Notes: a model not told the origin generated them from the sequence alone. Counted from the stretch's first letter, positions 24,449 through 35,453 are shown. The stretch is 64,000 nt of DNA from Verrucomicrobiia bacterium (GCA_028687435.1 JAQUAF010000009.1:1-64000), one strand, 5' to 3'. Made by a program: numbers and translations.

Positions 24449-27064
24449 ATGGCAGCAAGCGGCTCAACAATGACCCAGACACTCGTAACGGCGCGCCAGC
24501 CGGTGTCATGGCTGGCTGTTGTGTGTGCCATTTCCACGGTGTTGGCTTTGTTGCTGGGGTTTGTTGTTCAAAATCTGGAACTGGCCACGCTGGATTACAG
24601 GTTTTCGTGGAGACCGAAGGCGTTTAACAGGGCTTATATGGCCACCAATCTGGTTGTGGTGGCGATCGGGGACCGGGAGGTGGAGAAATTCGGGCAGTGG
24701 CCCTGGCGCACCCGCGAACCGCAGGCCCGGATGTTGTCGGCTTTTGACGGTTCCAATGCCAATGCGCAGGTGGTTGCTTATGATGTGATTTTCAGCAACA
24801 AGAAGGATGAAAGTGTTTCCGTCGAGGAGCGTGCCAGGGGGGATGAGCTTTTCGGACAGACGGTCAAAGATGTGGGAGGGGTTTGTTTGGGCGGGATGTT
24901 GAAAAAAAATGCGGACAGGGATGAGGATGCGTGCAAATGGGTCTATGGGCAGGCCATCCCGATGAAAAACAAGGACATGATCAAGGTCGGGGGGGGGCAG
25001 GAGGAGTCGGCCGTGCTGCTGGCGCCTGTGGCCGCATTGCGCAAGGATGGGGTTGGTTTTGGTTTGCTCAACAACAAGGGAGACCGGAACGGTGTGTATC
25101 GGCGCATTCCGCTGGTGGTGCGTGACGGGCCTTATTGGATCCCTTCTCTGGCGTTGAAGACGGTCATGCAATTTTATGAATTCAGGCCGGAGGATGTGAC
25201 TGTTGTGCCGGGGAAGGAAGTGGTGCTGGAAAATCCCAACCAATGCATTCGCATTCCCGTCGACAAGGAAATGCAGATGAGGGTCAACTATCGTGGAAAT
25301 CTGACGGAATTTGTTGGGATTAATTTCATGGATGTGATGGATTGGGCTGAAGGCGATGCGGTCAAACGCAAGGGCATGGAGGAGGTGAATCGGCGTTTGA
25401 TGATTGCCAACAAGGGGGTGGTGGTGGTTGGTTTTACGGCCTCCGGCCAAACCACCGATCTGGGAATCATCCCCACCGGAAGCCGCGAGCCGTTGGTGAC
25501 CGTGCAGGTCAATGCCATCAACACCATTTTGCAGAATGATTTTGTCCGGGCCGCTCCATGGTGGATGACGTCCTTGTTGACGATCCTGTTGAGCGTGTTT
25601 GGCACTTGGGCCACGCAACGGTTGTCGCCGATGAAGGCCTCGTTGATCATGACCGCGGGATTCGCGCTCTTTATTGGCGGAACCTTGTGGTTGTTTTTCG
25701 CGGGCAGTATTTGGGTGCCGTGGGTGGTTCCGACCATTGGTTTTGTGCTGCCTTCCACAGCCGGACTGGTGATGCGCCTGACGGGAACCGAGGAAAAAGC
25801 CGGGGAATTGGTGGATGCGTTCCAAACGTATCTGTCCTCAAGAAACCTGACTCGCGAAAGGTTGCGCCGCGCCACCTCGGGAAAAGGCGGGAAGGCGGAG
25901 GAGAAAATCATGCCGGAAGTGTTGGCGGAAGCCATGGGTGTGCGCGATTACGGTCCCATCATTGGCATGGGCAAATTCAATCTGCTTTGCAAGCTGGGAC
26001 AGGGCGGCATGGGGGCGGTTTTCCTGGGACGGCAGCGGACACTGCGGCGGTTCTGCGCGGTCAAGGTGTTGAACGCCGATTTCGCCGACGATGTGGAGTC
26101 ATGCGCCCGGTTTTTGCAGGAGGCGCGGGCCATGGCCGGTTTGCAGCATCCCAATCTGGTCAGCCTTTACGATTGCGACCAGTACGACCAGCAGTATTAC
26201 ATTGCCATGGAATTTGTGGAGGGGATGAGCCTGGGCGATGTGCTCAAAAAAGTCGGCGCATTGCCCCTTCCGCTGGCCCTGCACTGGCTGCAACAGGCCG
26301 CAAGGGGATTGGATTATATTCACGGCAAGGGCGTGATCCATCGCGACATCAAGCCGGACAACATGATGCTGACAGCGGCCGGGGAATTGAAAATCACCGA
26401 CCTGGGGCTGGCAAAAAATCTGCAGGAAAAGGACCAGGGCATGACCGTGACCGGCACGGTGATGGGGTCTCCTTATTACATGAGCCCCGAGCAGATCAAC
26501 GATTCCAAAAATGTGGACAGACGGGCGGATTTGTATTCGCTGGGGATCGCCTTTTACCAGATGGTTGCGGGCCGGGTGCCGTTCCCCGGCGCGTCTCCGG
26601 GCGAGGTTTGCGTGGCGCATCTGCAAAAGCCCATGCCTTCGGTGGGGTTGCCGGACGAGGCGTTGACCCAGGCGCTGGATCCGTTGATCCTGCGAATGAC
26701 GGAGAAAGACCGCGATGCGCGCGTGGCTGCGGCGGCTGAGATCTTGGAAATGATCAAGCCCTGGGTGGAAGCCAACCCCGTGGAAAGTTATTGCCAGCAG
26801 TACATGGCGCAGATGGACTTTGCCAGCCGCACGGTGGATTTCCTGTTGAAAAAGGCGGGGGTCGATCCCAAGTTCATGGATGTGGATTTGAGCGGTTCCG
26901 CCACGGAAGATATCGCGGCGCCCGCGCAGCCCAAAGCCCCGGAGATTCAGGCTGATGACAAGACGGTGGTTCAGAAAATGGGCGTTCCTCCGGCGGCAGA
27001 GAGTTCCGCCGATGACAGGACGGCGGTCTTTTCGCCGGACAAAGGAAATCAGGACGCCAAATGA
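24449..27064 (+). CDS. CHASE2-domain serine/threonine protein kinase
   Basis: The 871-residue membrane kinase has one N-terminal membrane segment (about 24-45), an extracytoplasmic CHASE2 sensor region ([29 protein letters not shown], about 46-365), three further membrane helices (about 370-445), then a cytoplasmic Hanks-type kinase domain. Kinase motifs are [15 protein letters not shown] (Lys), HRDIKPDN (H631-R632-D633), and DLG in place of DFG. The C-terminal tail is acidic and Lys-Thr-rich with repeated DDKT/DDRT motifs, possible phosphorylation sites. It is divergent from the minus-strand run. CHASE2 kinases sense unknown external cues. Confidence 0.88.
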   Translation: MAASGSTMTQTLVTARQPVSWLAVVCAISTVLALLLGFVVQNLELATLDYRFSWRPKAFNRAYMATNLVVVAIGDREVEKFGQWPWRTREPQARMLSAFDGSNANAQVVAYDVIFSNKKDESVSVEERARGDELFGQTVKDVGGVCLGGMLKKNADRDEDACKWVYGQAIPMKNKDMIKVGGGQEESAVLLAPVAALRKDGVGFGLLNNKGDRNGVYRRIPLVVRDGPYWIPSLALKTVMQFYEFRPEDVTVVPGKEVVLENPNQCIRIPVDKEMQMRVNYRGNLTEFVGINFMDVMDWAEGDAVKRKGMEEVNRRLMIANKGVVVVGFTASGQTTDLGIIPTGSREPLVTVQVNAINTILQNDFVRAAPWWMTSLLTILLSVFGTWATQRLSPMKASLIMTAGFALFIGGTLWLFFAGSIWVPWVVPTIGFVLPSTAGLVMRLTGTEEKAGELVDAFQTYLSSRNLTRERLRRATSGKGGKAEEKIMPEVLAEAMGVRDYGPIIGMGKFNLLCKLGQGGMGAVFLGRQRTLRRFCAVKVLNADFADDVESCARFLQEARAMAGLQHPNLVSLYDCDQYDQQYYIAMEFVEGMSLGDVLKKVGALPLPLALHWLQQAARGLDYIHGKGVIHRDIKPDNMMLTAAGELKITDLGLAKNLQEKDQGMTVTGTVMGSPYYMSPEQINDSKNVDRRADLYSLGIAFYQMVAGRVPFPGASPGEVCVAHLQKPMPSVGLPDEALTQALDPLILRMTEKDRDARVAAAAEILEMIKPWVEANPVESYCQQYMAQMDFASRTVDFLLKKAGVDPKFMDVDLSGSATEDIAAPAQPKAPEIQADDKTVVQKMGVPPAAESSADDRTAVFSPDKGNQDAK

Positions 27065-27101
27065 CAAGGGGCGGGATTTGAAAACGGAAGCGAGCGGCGG
27101 A

Positions 27102-28160
27102 ATGGAGAAGAAAGAAGGAATGTTTCAGGTTGCCTGTCCGGCGCCGATCAGGGAGCGGAATGAGATCGTGATGGCTCATGGCGGCGGAGGTCGGGTGATG
27201 CAGCAGTTGATCGAGGGCGTTTTTTTCAAGGCATTTGGCAATCCGTTGCTGGCCCAGGCTCATGACGGGACGGTGATTGAGGCGGGGGGGGAACGGCTGG
27301 CTTTTACGACGGATTCCTATGTGGTCCGCCCGTTGATTTTTCCCGGGGGCGACATCGGCGATCTGGCTGTCAATGGCACGGTGAACGACCTGGCCATGTG
27401 CGGGGCGCGTCCGCTTTATTTGAGCGCGGGTTTTATTCTTGAGGAGGGGTTGTCGATGGATGTGTTGCGCCGGGTGGTGGATTCCATGAGACGGGCGGCG
27501 GACAAGGCCGGCGTCCGGCTGGTGACGGGCGACACCAAGGTGGTGGACAAGGGCAAGGGCGACGGTTTGTATGTGAATACGGCGGGGATTGGCTTGATTA
27601 AGGGAACGGCGGCGATTCATCCCCGGGAGGTGCGGGCGGGCGATGCGATTTTGATCAACGGCGATGTGGGACGCCACGGGATGGCCGTCATGGCGGTGAG
27701 GGAGGGGCTGTCATTCGAGACCACCATCGAAAGCGATACCGCGCCGTTGGCCGGTTTGGTGGGGCGGTTGATGGCGGCGGGGATCGGGATGCATTGTCTG
27801 CGGGATGTCACCCGCGGCGGATTGGGGGCGGTTTTGAACGAGATTTCCAGCGCCAGTGGATGGCAACAGCAAATAGACGAGGCCCTCGTGCCGGTGGCCG
27901 AAGAGGTTCACGGGGCATGTGAAATCCTGGGGCTTGATCCGCTTTACGTGGCGTGCGAAGGACGGTTTGTGGCATTTGTGAAGGATGCGGATGCGGACAA
28001 GGCGCTGGACATCATGAAAACTGATCCGGTGGGTGCGGGGGCGGCGATCATCGGGCGCGTGACGGCGGAGAAGGGGGCTTTGGTGACCCTGCGAAGCCGG
28101 GTGGGCGCCAGTCGCATTCTTGACATGCTCAGCGGCGAACAACTGCCGCGGATTTGCTGA
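27102..28160 (+). CDS. hypE: Hydrogenase maturation protein HypE
   Basis: The 352-residue protein matches Hyp[14 protein letters not shown] near the N-terminus, [56 protein letters not shown], and the hallmark C-terminus LPRIC, whose last Cys receives the carbamoyl group that is dehydrated to cyanide for NiFe hydrogenases. The ATG at 27102 is used. A second ATG at 27120 is preceded by GGAG and is a good alternative. No hypA-D,F or hydrogenase gene is next to it. Its 3' end overlaps the convergent AraC gene by 32 bp. Confidence 0.92.
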   Translation: MEKKEGMFQVACPAPIRERNEIVMAHGGGGRVMQQLIEGVFFKAFGNPLLAQAHDGTVIEAGGERLAFTTDSYVVRPLIFPGGDIGDLAVNGTVNDLAMCGARPLYLSAGFILEEGLSMDVLRRVVDSMRRAADKAGVRLVTGDTKVVDKGKGDGLYVNTAGIGLIKGTAAIHPREVRAGDAILINGDVGRHGMAVMAVREGLSFETTIESDTAPLAGLVGRLMAAGIGMHCLRDVTRGGLGAVLNEISSASGWQQQIDEALVPVAEEVHGACEILGLDPLYVACEGRFVAFVKDADADKALDIMKTDPVGAGAAIIGRVTAEKGALVTLRSRVGASRILDMLSGEQLPRIC

Positions 28161-29031
28161 ATTTTCGGTAGTCTTTTGGACTGCGTCCCGTGTATTTGCG
28201 GAATTTTGCGGAAAAATGCTGGGATGAGGAAAATCCGGTTTCAAGGGCGATCCGGGTCAGGGGCCATGTGGTTTCCCTGAGCAAACGCTTGGCGGCTTCC
28301 ACTCGCAGATTGATCAGGTGATTGAGAGGCGACATGCCCACCAGCCGTTTGAAGTGTCCGGTGAGCGTGGTGGGTTTCAATCCGGTGATCCGGCAAAGTT
28401 CCGGCACGCGCCATGCGCGGCGCAGATCCTTGGGAATTTCGGCGAGCAGATTTTGAAGCTGCCGCGGCGCGGCATGGGCGCTTCCGGACATGCTCTGGCA
28501 GCGCCGGGCGGTCAGCAGGAGAATCTCGTCCAATAGATGGTTGATCCGGGTGACATGTCCCAAGGGGCGGCAATCAAATTCACGCCACAATTCCGTGATC
28601 AGCCAGTCGGCTTCCGTAAAGTTCCGGATCACGACCGGGCAATGTTGGGCGAAAATCCGCCCGATTTGCATTTGTTCCCGCCGGGATAATCCGCTCCATG
28701 CGCCCAGGCGAAGAGGTTTTTCCGGGACATAGCGGGCCGGATTGAGAATCAGCCATGAAATGGCGCCTGCGTTCAGGGTGTCTTCCATGCCCGAATGCTG
28801 TTGCCATGGACAGGTCAGGAGAAAATCATGGGGATTGGTGACGGCCTGCCGCCCCTCGACATCCCAGTGAAAACGTCCGCTGATGACCTGGACCAATTCA
28901 ATTCCGCGATGCAAATGTCTGCCAAGGGCCGAGGCAAAATTCCGGCGTTTGCGGCAAAAGGCTTCGATATGGGGAAAAGGCGCCAGTTCGGGTGAACTGT
29001 TGCGGTGATAATAAAACTCGGGCGGGTGCAT
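28129..29031 (-). CDS. AraC-family transcriptional regulator
   Basis: The 300-residue protein has an N-terminal cupin-like sensing region ([22 protein letters not shown]) and a C-terminal pair of helix-turn-helices (about 200-290: [20 protein letters not shown], then [20 protein letters not shown] and [11 protein letters not shown]). It ends convergently inside hypE. No copy of the TCACA-N16-TCACA element is seen near it, so its target is unknown. Confidence 0.88.
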   Translation of the reverse strand: MHPPEFYYHRNSSPELAPFPHIEAFCRKRRNFASALGRHLHRGIELVQVISGRFHWDVEGRQAVTNPHDFLLTCPWQQHSGMEDTLNAGAISWLILNPARYVPEKPLRLGAWSGLSRREQMQIGRIFAQHCPVVIRNFTEADWLITELWREFDCRPLGHVTRINHLLDEILLLTARRCQSMSGSAHAAPRQLQNLLAEIPKDLRRAWRVPELCRITGLKPTTLTGHFKRLVGMSPLNHLINLRVEAAKRLLRETTWPLTRIALETGFSSSQHFSAKFRKYTGRSPKDYRKFSKSAAVVRR

Positions 29032-29074
29032 GAATCTCTTCCTGTCTATTGTGTTTTTTGGGAAAAAACCACAG

Positions 29075-30001
29075 TCATTCCGTGAGGACTGTCATCACCT
29101 GGCGCATGTCCGCAGGCACGGGCGCTTCACAGGCGAGGGGACGCCGGGTGATGGGATGGGTGAAGGAGAGACGCCATGCGTGGAGCATCTGCCTGGGAAT
29201 GTCCGGGTGATGGGGGGACGATTGCCGTCCGTAAACTTGATCGCCCAATAGGGGATGCCCCAGAAAAGCCAGATGAACGCGAATCTGGTGGGTGCGTCCG
29301 GTTTTGAGCAGACATTCGATGAGGGCGGCGTGAGGACCGCAAACCTGCCGCTGTTTCCAAAAGGTGAGGGCCGGGCGCCCCTTGGGGCTGACCGCCATTT
29401 TGTGACGGTGGACAGGATGCCGCCCAATGGGTTGTTCAATCCGTCCGGAGAGGGCGGAGGGATGCCCTGAAACCAGAGCCAGATAAATTTTTTCCAATGT
29501 TCGCTGCTTGAATTCCTCGGCAAGCCTGCGATGGGCTTCGTCGGTTTTGGCGATCACAAGGCAACCGCTGGTGTCCTTGTCCAGCCGGTGCACGATGCCA
29601 GGGCGTTCCACGCCTCCGATTCCGCTCAACTGGCCCCGGCAGTGGTGGAGCAGGGCGTTGACCAGGGTGTGTTGCGGACATCCGGCGCCCGGGTGGACAA
29701 CCATGCCGGGAGGCTTGTCGATGACCAGGAGAAACTCATCCTCAAACAGAACGTTCAGGGGGATGTCTTCCGGCGCGGCGTCCGCGGGAACTGGCGGGGG
29801 CAGGGTGATTCGGATGTTGCAACCGGCGGAGACAGGCGAACGGCAAACGCCCGGTTTGCCGTTGACAAGGACATTGCCTTCGCGGATCAGGCGCTGCCAC
29901 ATGGAGCGGGAGCGGACGGGATAATGCTCGTGGAGCCATGCATCAAGCCTCGCGCCTTCGATGGATGCAACCATTTCCATCGTTTGACGTCCGGGGCTCA
30001 T
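29075..30001 (-). CDS. RluA/RluD-family ribosomal large-subunit pseudouridine synthase
   Basis: The 308-residue protein has an N-terminal S4-like RNA-binding region (LDAWLHEHYPVRSRS, REGNVLVNGKPG) and the RluA-family catalytic motif GIVHRLDKDTSGCLVIAKT with the catalytic Asp. It also has LLKTGRTHQIRVHLAFLGHP. The start at 30001 is chosen because ATG overlaps the lgt stop (ATGA). It modifies uridines in 23S rRNA (RluD-like by length and S4 domain). Confidence 0.9.
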   Translation of the reverse strand: MSPGRQTMEMVASIEGARLDAWLHEHYPVRSRSMWQRLIREGNVLVNGKPGVCRSPVSAGCNIRITLPPPVPADAAPEDIPLNVLFEDEFLLVIDKPPGMVVHPGAGCPQHTLVNALLHHCRGQLSGIGGVERPGIVHRLDKDTSGCLVIAKTDEAHRRLAEEFKQRTLEKIYLALVSGHPSALSGRIEQPIGRHPVHRHKMAVSPKGRPALTFWKQRQVCGPHAALIECLLKTGRTHQIRVHLAFLGHPLLGDQVYGRQSSPHHPDIPRQMLHAWRLSFTHPITRRPLACEAPVPADMRQVMTVLTE

Positions 30002-30786
30002 GAGGTTGAGGGGGATGAAACATTGTTTCGGGAGCGCAAATGCCGCCTGGCGAGCCGGGTGGAGATGATCCATGCCCCGGCAAACAGGATGGCGCACAAT
30101 CCCTGGGCCAGGGTGAAACGGCCGAGAATCACCCGGGGCAGGTCGCCCCTGAAGAATTCGATGAAAAACCGGAGAAAGGCATACAGGAGAACATAGGAAC
30201 AGGCGACATAACCGGGATAGCGGCGGAGTTTTTCCAGAACCAGCAGGGTTAAAAAGATGTCGAGAAGGCCAAAGGTTTCGTAGAGTTGGACCGGATGAAG
30301 GGCGTGGCCGGCGACTTCAGGAGGGGAACCGGGACGCACAGCCCAGAAGTGATCGCATTCTCGGCCGTAGCAGCAGCCATTCATGAAACAGCCCACCCGG
30401 CCAAAGGCTTGGGCGATGGCAAGGGCGGGAACCATGGCATCCATGACAAGGGCAAAAGCCCGTTTGTTCCATCGGCACCAGAGCCACAGGGTGAGAAGTG
30501 ACATGAGGAATCCGCCGTAGAAAACCAGCCCTCCGTGATCAATCCGAAAGATCTCAAGGGGGTGTGCGCTGAAATCTTGCCAATTCAAAATAACATAGTA
30601 CACTCTTGCGCCGACGATCCCTGCCAGGAACAGCAGGACCACGAGGTTCCCAGCCTCGTTCAGGTCCAAGCCGATCCGGGGGGCGCGTTTATGAAAGACT
30701 TTGAAAGCCGCAAGAAATCCAAGGGCTACGAATACGCCATACCAGTGGATTTTAAGCGGTCCCAAGGATAGAAAAATCGGATGCAC
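29998..30786 (-). CDS. lgt: Prolipoprotein diacylglyceryl transferase
   Basis: The 262-residue multi-pass membrane enzyme transfers diacylglyceryl to the lipobox Cys of prolipoproteins. The start is the GTG at 30786, since it gives MHPIFLSLGPLKIHWYG, the family's standard opening. Catalytic-type motifs include GGLVFYGGF, GRVGCFMNGCCYG (Arg in the lgt signature) and LHPVQLYE. About seven hydrophobic segments are visible. The ribosome site is weak. It overlaps the RluD-type gene by 4 bp. Confidence 0.93.
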   Translation of the reverse strand: MHPIFLSLGPLKIHWYGVFVALGFLAAFKVFHKRAPRIGLDLNEAGNLVVLLFLAGIVGARVYYVILNWQDFSAHPLEIFRIDHGGLVFYGGFLMSLLTLWLWCRWNKRAFALVMDAMVPALAIAQAFGRVGCFMNGCCYGRECDHFWAVRPGSPPEVAGHALHPVQLYETFGLLDIFLTLLVLEKLRRYPGYVACSYVLLYAFLRFFIEFFRGDLPRVILGRFTLAQGLCAILFAGAWIISTRLARRHLRSRNNVSSPSTS

Positions 30787-30814
30787 AGGAAAAATAGGTT
30801 GATGTTGAACGCCA

Positions 30815-30830
30815 GTCCGTTGGAACGGAC
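30815..30830. promoter_or_regulatory. Inverted repeat between divergent lgt and kinase genes
   Basis: GTCCGTT-GG-AACGGAC is a perfect 7-bp stem. A run of T follows at 30838-30844 on the plus strand. It may be an operator for either divergent gene or a small terminator. Confidence 0.4.
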
Positions 30831-30902
30831 AGGACGGTTTTTTTGTGTTTTTCGATGTTCTGGCATGGTGTTTTACACGGAATTCAGCTAAAAGCAAAGC
30901 CA

Positions 30903-33389
30903 ATGGAACCTCGCGTCGCACATGTCCCATCCCCCAAGCCCTGTCCGAACTGCAGCATGATCGTGCGGTTTGTAACGCATCCCCAGACGAAGAAGAAGTA
31001 CTGTCCGGAATGCGGCAATTATCTGCCTGTAAAAATCTCCCACTTTGATTTGGTGGATATCATTGGCGCGGGCGGCATGGGCGCGGTGTACCGGGGGTTT
31101 GACACATCCCTGGAACGTCCGATCGCCATCAAGGTGATGCGGGAAGAACTGGCGAGGAACCCCCAGTTTGTGGAGAATTTTCTCCGGGAGGCGCGCGCGG
31201 CGGCAGCCTTGAATCATCCCAATGTGGCCCAGATTTATTCCTTTGGAGAGGAAAATGGGCGGTATTACCTGGTGATGGAGCTGTTGTCCAACGGAAGCCT
31301 TGACGATCGCATTGAGAAAAGCAAACGCCTGCAGGAGGTGGAAGTGCTGGATATCGGCATTCAGGTTGCCAGCGGACTGCGCGCGGCGCATGAGCGCAAT
31401 CTGATCCACCGCGACATCAAGCCGGGCAATATTCTTTTTACCCAGTCCAATGTGGCAAAAGTGGTGGATTTCGGTCTGGCCCGTTTTGAGGCAAGCAGCC
31501 ACGCCCAGAAAGAGGAGGGAATCTGGGGCACCCCCTATTATATTGCTCCGGAGAAAGTGGCGGACGGACAGGAGGATTTTCGCAGCGATATTTACAGCCT
31601 GGGCGGCACGTTATTTCATGCCTTGGCGGGGCGTCCACCCTTTGAGGCTGGCACCTCGACCGAGGTGGTGTTGAAACATTTGCGCGCGCCTTCCGTTTCC
31701 CTGCTTGCTTTCGCCCCGGAATGCACCCCCCAAACGGCGGATGTGATCGGGCGCATGCTCAAACGGGATCCAAACGAGCGTCCCCAGAGTTATGATGAGG
31801 TCTTGAACGATTTGGCGTACGCCAAGCGGTTTGCCTTGGAGAAGAAACCCATGGAAGCCGTGGAACAAAAAACGGAATTCAGCATGGGATTGTTGATCGG
31901 CGTTCTGCTTTTGATCCTCGTTTGCATCAGCGCCTTGATCCTGGTGTGGATCAACCGGGCGAAGATTTTCGCGTCTCCAAAGAAACCGGGCATCGCGATG
32001 ACGCACACCAATGCGCCAAGACCCGGCGCCGACATCGCGCCCCAGCCGCCGCCCCAACCCCAGCCGCCACCCCCGCCGGTGGTGCTTGATTTCAGCAAGC
32101 AGATCGAGGCGGCCTATGAGACAACCGTAAAGGGGAATTTCCAGGGCTTGCATGATAAACTGCTGGCCATTGACAAGCAGATCCCTTCGGGAGACCCGGC
32201 TTTTGGATGGGCAAAAATCCATCTGGCCAGGCTGGAATTGCTGATGGACAAGGATGGCAATGCCCATCGAATCTTGAACACTTTCCTGGGCAACATCAGT
32301 CCCGACGCCCTTTCGACGCCGGTGGGCGCTCCGCAATATCCACAGACATTGGGGCTGATTTTGAATGGAAAATTGAAGGGGGATGCGATGAACAGGGTGA
32401 TGGGGGAATTGCCGGGGTGGATGCGGGCCATTGCCACATTTGACGCCGGGCTGGTTGCCTTCAAGAAAGACCAATACGATGCCTCCATTGGATTTTGGAA
32501 GTCCTATGCCCATTCGTCCGGTGCGGGCGATCAATCATGGGTTTTGTTCTTTCAGGTTTTCACCATCAATACCGTGAGCGAACTCGAGGAGTTCAAGAAT
32601 TTTGAAAACCAGCTCAATGAGCTGCGATCACGGGGACAGCACAAGGAGGTTTTGCAGTTGTTGCAGGAGAAGCAAAACAACTGGCGGATGACAAGAATCC
32701 TGTCGCGTGTGGCGAAATGGGCTGATGAATCGCGGCAGGCATCCGCGGCGGCCCAGAAGATTCTGGAGGAAAAGAACAAAAATGAGCATGCGGCGAGGCT
32801 CCGGGACGATATTCAACTGGTTGCCGACAAAAAGGCGGGGGTTGCAGCCTTGCTGGGCGCCTATCAATTCGAGAAATTGCGCGACGAATGGCGTGCGGCG
32901 GAAAGTTCGTTGAAAACCAATGAACAGCGCAAAATCGTTGCCACCCAGGTTGCGGTGTCCCAATGTCTGGCTGACTTTTGGAAGGGAATTGTCCAGGACG
33001 TGGCGGCTTATCCGTATGATCAGGGGCGCATTGTGTCCCGGATGAACAAGCGTTCTTCCGGACGCCTGGTTCAGTTGAATGATGAGCGGGTGATCTTCCG
33101 GGTTGAAATAGAAGGACAGGTGGCCGAAACCTCATGGTCCACGCTGGAGCTTCCCCCATCGGCTTTGATCGAATTGGGAGATTTTTATCTTGGACGGGCG
33201 GCGGCGGCGAACAATTCTGCGGATGCGGCCAGAAGGGCTGTCATGTTGATGGTTTTTGCCCGGGAATACTCGCTCCCCGATGCAGTTATTCAACGTTATC
33301 TGGCCTTTCTCAAACAGACGCCTCCCAATGTGAAGGAACTGGGGATCAAGGTAAAGCTGGATGTCCGGCAACCGGTGTTGCTCAAGTAA
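30903..33389 (+). CDS. Zinc-ribbon serine/threonine protein kinase with periplasmic helical domain
   Basis: The 828-residue protein starts at the ATG at 30903. A zinc ribbon (CPNC at about 13-16 and CPEC at about 34-37) precedes a complete Hanks kinase: GAGGMGAVY, AIKVMREE, HRDIKPGN, DFGLARF, GTPYYIAPE. A single membrane helix (about 325-350) and a proline-rich linker (QPPPQPQPPPPP) follow. The last 450 residues are helical and TPR-like, probably outside the cytoplasm. The output and the signal are unknown. It is divergent from lgt. The region is unusual in holding two large receptor kinases within 7 kb. Confidence 0.88.
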   Translation: MEPRVAHVPSPKPCPNCSMIVRFVTHPQTKKKYCPECGNYLPVKISHFDLVDIIGAGGMGAVYRGFDTSLERPIAIKVMREELARNPQFVENFLREARAAAALNHPNVAQIYSFGEENGRYYLVMELLSNGSLDDRIEKSKRLQEVEVLDIGIQVASGLRAAHERNLIHRDIKPGNILFTQSNVAKVVDFGLARFEASSHAQKEEGIWGTPYYIAPEKVADGQEDFRSDIYSLGGTLFHALAGRPPFEAGTSTEVVLKHLRAPSVSLLAFAPECTPQTADVIGRMLKRDPNERPQSYDEVLNDLAYAKRFALEKKPMEAVEQKTEFSMGLLIGVLLLILVCISALILVWINRAKIFASPKKPGIAMTHTNAPRPGADIAPQPPPQPQPPPPPVVLDFSKQIEAAYETTVKGNFQGLHDKLLAIDKQIPSGDPAFGWAKIHLARLELLMDKDGNAHRILNTFLGNISPDALSTPVGAPQYPQTLGLILNGKLKGDAMNRVMGELPGWMRAIATFDAGLVAFKKDQYDASIGFWKSYAHSSGAGDQSWVLFFQVFTINTVSELEEFKNFENQLNELRSRGQHKEVLQLLQEKQNNWRMTRILSRVAKWADESRQASAAAQKILEEKNKNEHAARLRDDIQLVADKKAGVAALLGAYQFEKLRDEWRAAESSLKTNEQRKIVATQVAVSQCLADFWKGIVQDVAAYPYDQGRIVSRMNKRSSGRLVQLNDERVIFRVEIEGQVAETSWSTLELPPSALIELGDFYLGRAAAANNSADAARRAVMLMVFAREYSLPDAVIQRYLAFLKQTPPNVKELGIKVKLDVRQPVLLK

Positions 33390-33482
33390 ACTGTCCTCGT
33401 TCATGTCCTGGCGGGACGTCGGAAGGACAAGTGGAGTTTCGGGTTTCGTTATCCGAATTCCGGATTCTGCATCAAATCCGGG

Positions 33483-34469
33483 CTAGACCAGTTTCAGACG
33501 CGGCAGATCCTGGGAATCGATCAGCCCGAGCGGATGGAGATGGCGGTCAACCACAATGAGGTCGTCAATGGAATGTGTCTGGAGGACATGGAGGGCTTCA
33601 GCTGCCAGGGCATCGGCGCGGATGACAATGGGGCGCCGGGTCATGACCGTGCGGATCGGGACTTCGCCGATTTGCTGGTTTTCGGCATAATGGCGGGCAA
33701 AGTCACCGTGGGTGAATATGCCGGCGAGACGGCCTCTGGCATCGACAACCGCCACGCATCCCGAGCGGGCGCGGGACATGACTCCAAGGGCTTCTTTGAC
33801 GCGGCTTTTTTCGGAAATGATGGCAAAACGTTCCCTGGCGCGCATGAGATCGGTGACCTTGAGCAGCAAGGATTGCCCCAGGGAACCGCCGGGGTGAAAA
33901 CGGGCAAAGTCCTCCTTGCGAAATCCACGCTCCTCCAGCACCACCATGGCCAGCGCATCGCCAAGGGCCAGCATGGCGGTGGTGCTGGCGGTGGGCGCCA
34001 GATTATGGGGGCAGGCCTCCTTGCGGACATGGGCATGGAGAACTACATCGCTGTGTCTGGCGAGGGTTGATTGGAGACGGCCAAGAATCGAGATGATTTT
34101 TATGTCAAAGCGTCGCAACATGGGGAGAACCCGCAGCAATTCCTCGGTCTCACCACTGTTGCTGAGCAGCAGAATCATATCCCCTTCGGCAACCACTCCA
34201 AGTTCCCCATGAAGGGCGTCTGTGGCATCGAGCACCACGCTGGGAGCGCCGGTGCTGGTGAGGGTGGCGGAAATCTTCCGTCCGATCAGTTCGGATTTTC
34301 CAATGCCGGAAACGACGATTTTGCGCCGCCGGGCAAGGCAGTCGAGAAAGAGGGCGATGGCCTGGCAGAATGGCTTGCCCTGCTGGGACCTCACTTGCCG
34401 CAACGCATCGATCTCAATGTCGAAGACGCGGCGGGCGCGCTGGAGAATGACTTGGTCCCGGGTTGCCAT
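33483..34469 (-). CDS. kdsD: Arabinose-5-phosphate isomerase (KdsD/KpsF family)
   Basis: The 328-residue protein has a SIS domain (about 30-170: VSGIGKSELIGRKISATLTS, LLLSNSGETEELLRVLP) followed by two CBS domains (about 200-325: RTVMTRRPIVI, DDLIVVDRHLHPLGLID). It converts ribulose 5-phosphate to arabinose 5-phosphate for KDO synthesis, which implies an LPS-bearing outer membrane. It lies convergent to the zinc-ribbon kinase gene, with 93 bp between them. Confidence 0.92.
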   Translation of the reverse strand: MATRDQVILQRARRVFDIEIDALRQVRSQQGKPFCQAIALFLDCLARRRKIVVSGIGKSELIGRKISATLTSTGAPSVVLDATDALHGELGVVAEGDMILLLSNSGETEELLRVLPMLRRFDIKIISILGRLQSTLARHSDVVLHAHVRKEACPHNLAPTASTTAMLALGDALAMVVLEERGFRKEDFARFHPGGSLGQSLLLKVTDLMRARERFAIISEKSRVKEALGVMSRARSGCVAVVDARGRLAGIFTHGDFARHYAENQQIGEVPIRTVMTRRPIVIRADALAAEALHVLQTHSIDDLIVVDRHLHPLGLIDSQDLPRLKLV

Positions 34470-34615
34470 GGGACGTGAGATTCAATGTTTGGGATTCAAG
34501 TTTCAAGATTATTTCTTGATGTTTATTGCGGCGCGAAGGCGGATCGATCTGTTGTCCCGTCCTGTCATGGCGGGAGTGAGGCTTGATTTGTTGCCCGCCC
34601 GTTCTTGGAAAAAAT
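34470..34615. other. Gap with a partial repeat flank
   Basis: No gene is seen. The stretch ATTCAATGTTTGG at about 34481-34493 matches the left flank of the composite palindromic repeat without its core. Confidence 0.4.
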
Positions 34616-35443
34616 TCACATTGTCCGGAAATGAGGCAGCTGGCCAAAGCTTCTGCGATGGGCCAGACGAAAATGGCGGGAGGATCGAAAACCGCAATGG
34701 TCGGCAATGGCGTGAACGGATAATCCCGTGGTTTGAAGAAGCTGCCGGGCGATTTGGAGGCGATGTTGCAGGTAGAAGACAGCCGGAGTGACCCCTTGCC
34801 GCTGCTTGAAGATGCGGGAAAAATGTTCCCTTGTCATTTTTGCCTGGGCGGCGAGTTCCTTGACGGAAAGAGGGCGGTGGCATTGTTCCAATCCGTATTG
34901 AATGGCGCGGTCCACGCTGTCCTGGGCGTTTTGTTGAGGCTTGGCGAGTTGACGCCAGAGTTTGGAGTAAAAGGCGTAGGCTTCCAGGCTGGCATGGAAC
35001 CAATCTTGAAATTTCCGGTCGTTGACATTGCGGATCAGGTGCGCCAAGGCGGCGCCCGCCGGCGAATTGGAGGGAAGGGGGATCACGGGGCCGAATTTCT
35101 TGCGAAGCGCCCCCCAGAGAAGCACCCCCAGATTCCCGCTGAAATGAATCCAATTGAAGGTCCAGGGCTTTTTTTCGCGGGGAGGATGGAAATATTCGGC
35201 GTCCTCGGGCCCGACCGTGATGAAAGCAAAACCGGCGGGCACGGCAAACGTCCGGGAATGCCAGACGAACGACCCGCATCCATGCAGGGTGGTTTGCAAG
35301 ATCACAAAGGGACGTCCGATGTTGTGGCTCCGCCCCTTCCCGCTTTTTCCGCAATACCAGTGGTAACGCGCGCTGCGCTGGGTTTCCCTCCCGGAACAGA
35401 GGGGGAAAAACATGCAGGCATCAGGCTCATAGGTCATGTCCAT
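34616..35443 (-). CDS. AraC-family transcriptional regulator, divergent to the pilin/glycosidase genes
   Basis: The 275-residue protein is placed at the ATG at 35443 (MDMTYEPDACMFFP), because the frame further upstream runs through a regulatory repeat. The N-terminal half is an AraC sensor domain (YHWYCGKSGKGRSHN, VPAGFAFITVGP, WIHFSGNLG). The C-terminal half holds two helix-turn-helices (LSVKELAAQAKMTREHFSRI, VHAIADHCGFRSSRHF). The element of two TCACA half-sites 21 bp apart starts 11 bp upstream of the start codon, so this protein is the natural candidate to bind it and its three relatives. Confidence 0.88.
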   Translation of the reverse strand: MDMTYEPDACMFFPLCSGRETQRSARYHWYCGKSGKGRSHNIGRPFVILQTTLHGCGSFVWHSRTFAVPAGFAFITVGPEDAEYFHPPREKKPWTFNWIHFSGNLGVLLWGALRKKFGPVIPLPSNSPAGAALAHLIRNVNDRKFQDWFHASLEAYAFYSKLWRQLAKPQQNAQDSVDRAIQYGLEQCHRPLSVKELAAQAKMTREHFSRIFKQRQGVTPAVFYLQHRLQIARQLLQTTGLSVHAIADHCGFRSSRHFRLAHRRSFGQLPHFRTM

Positions 35444-35453
35444 CGGACCCAAT

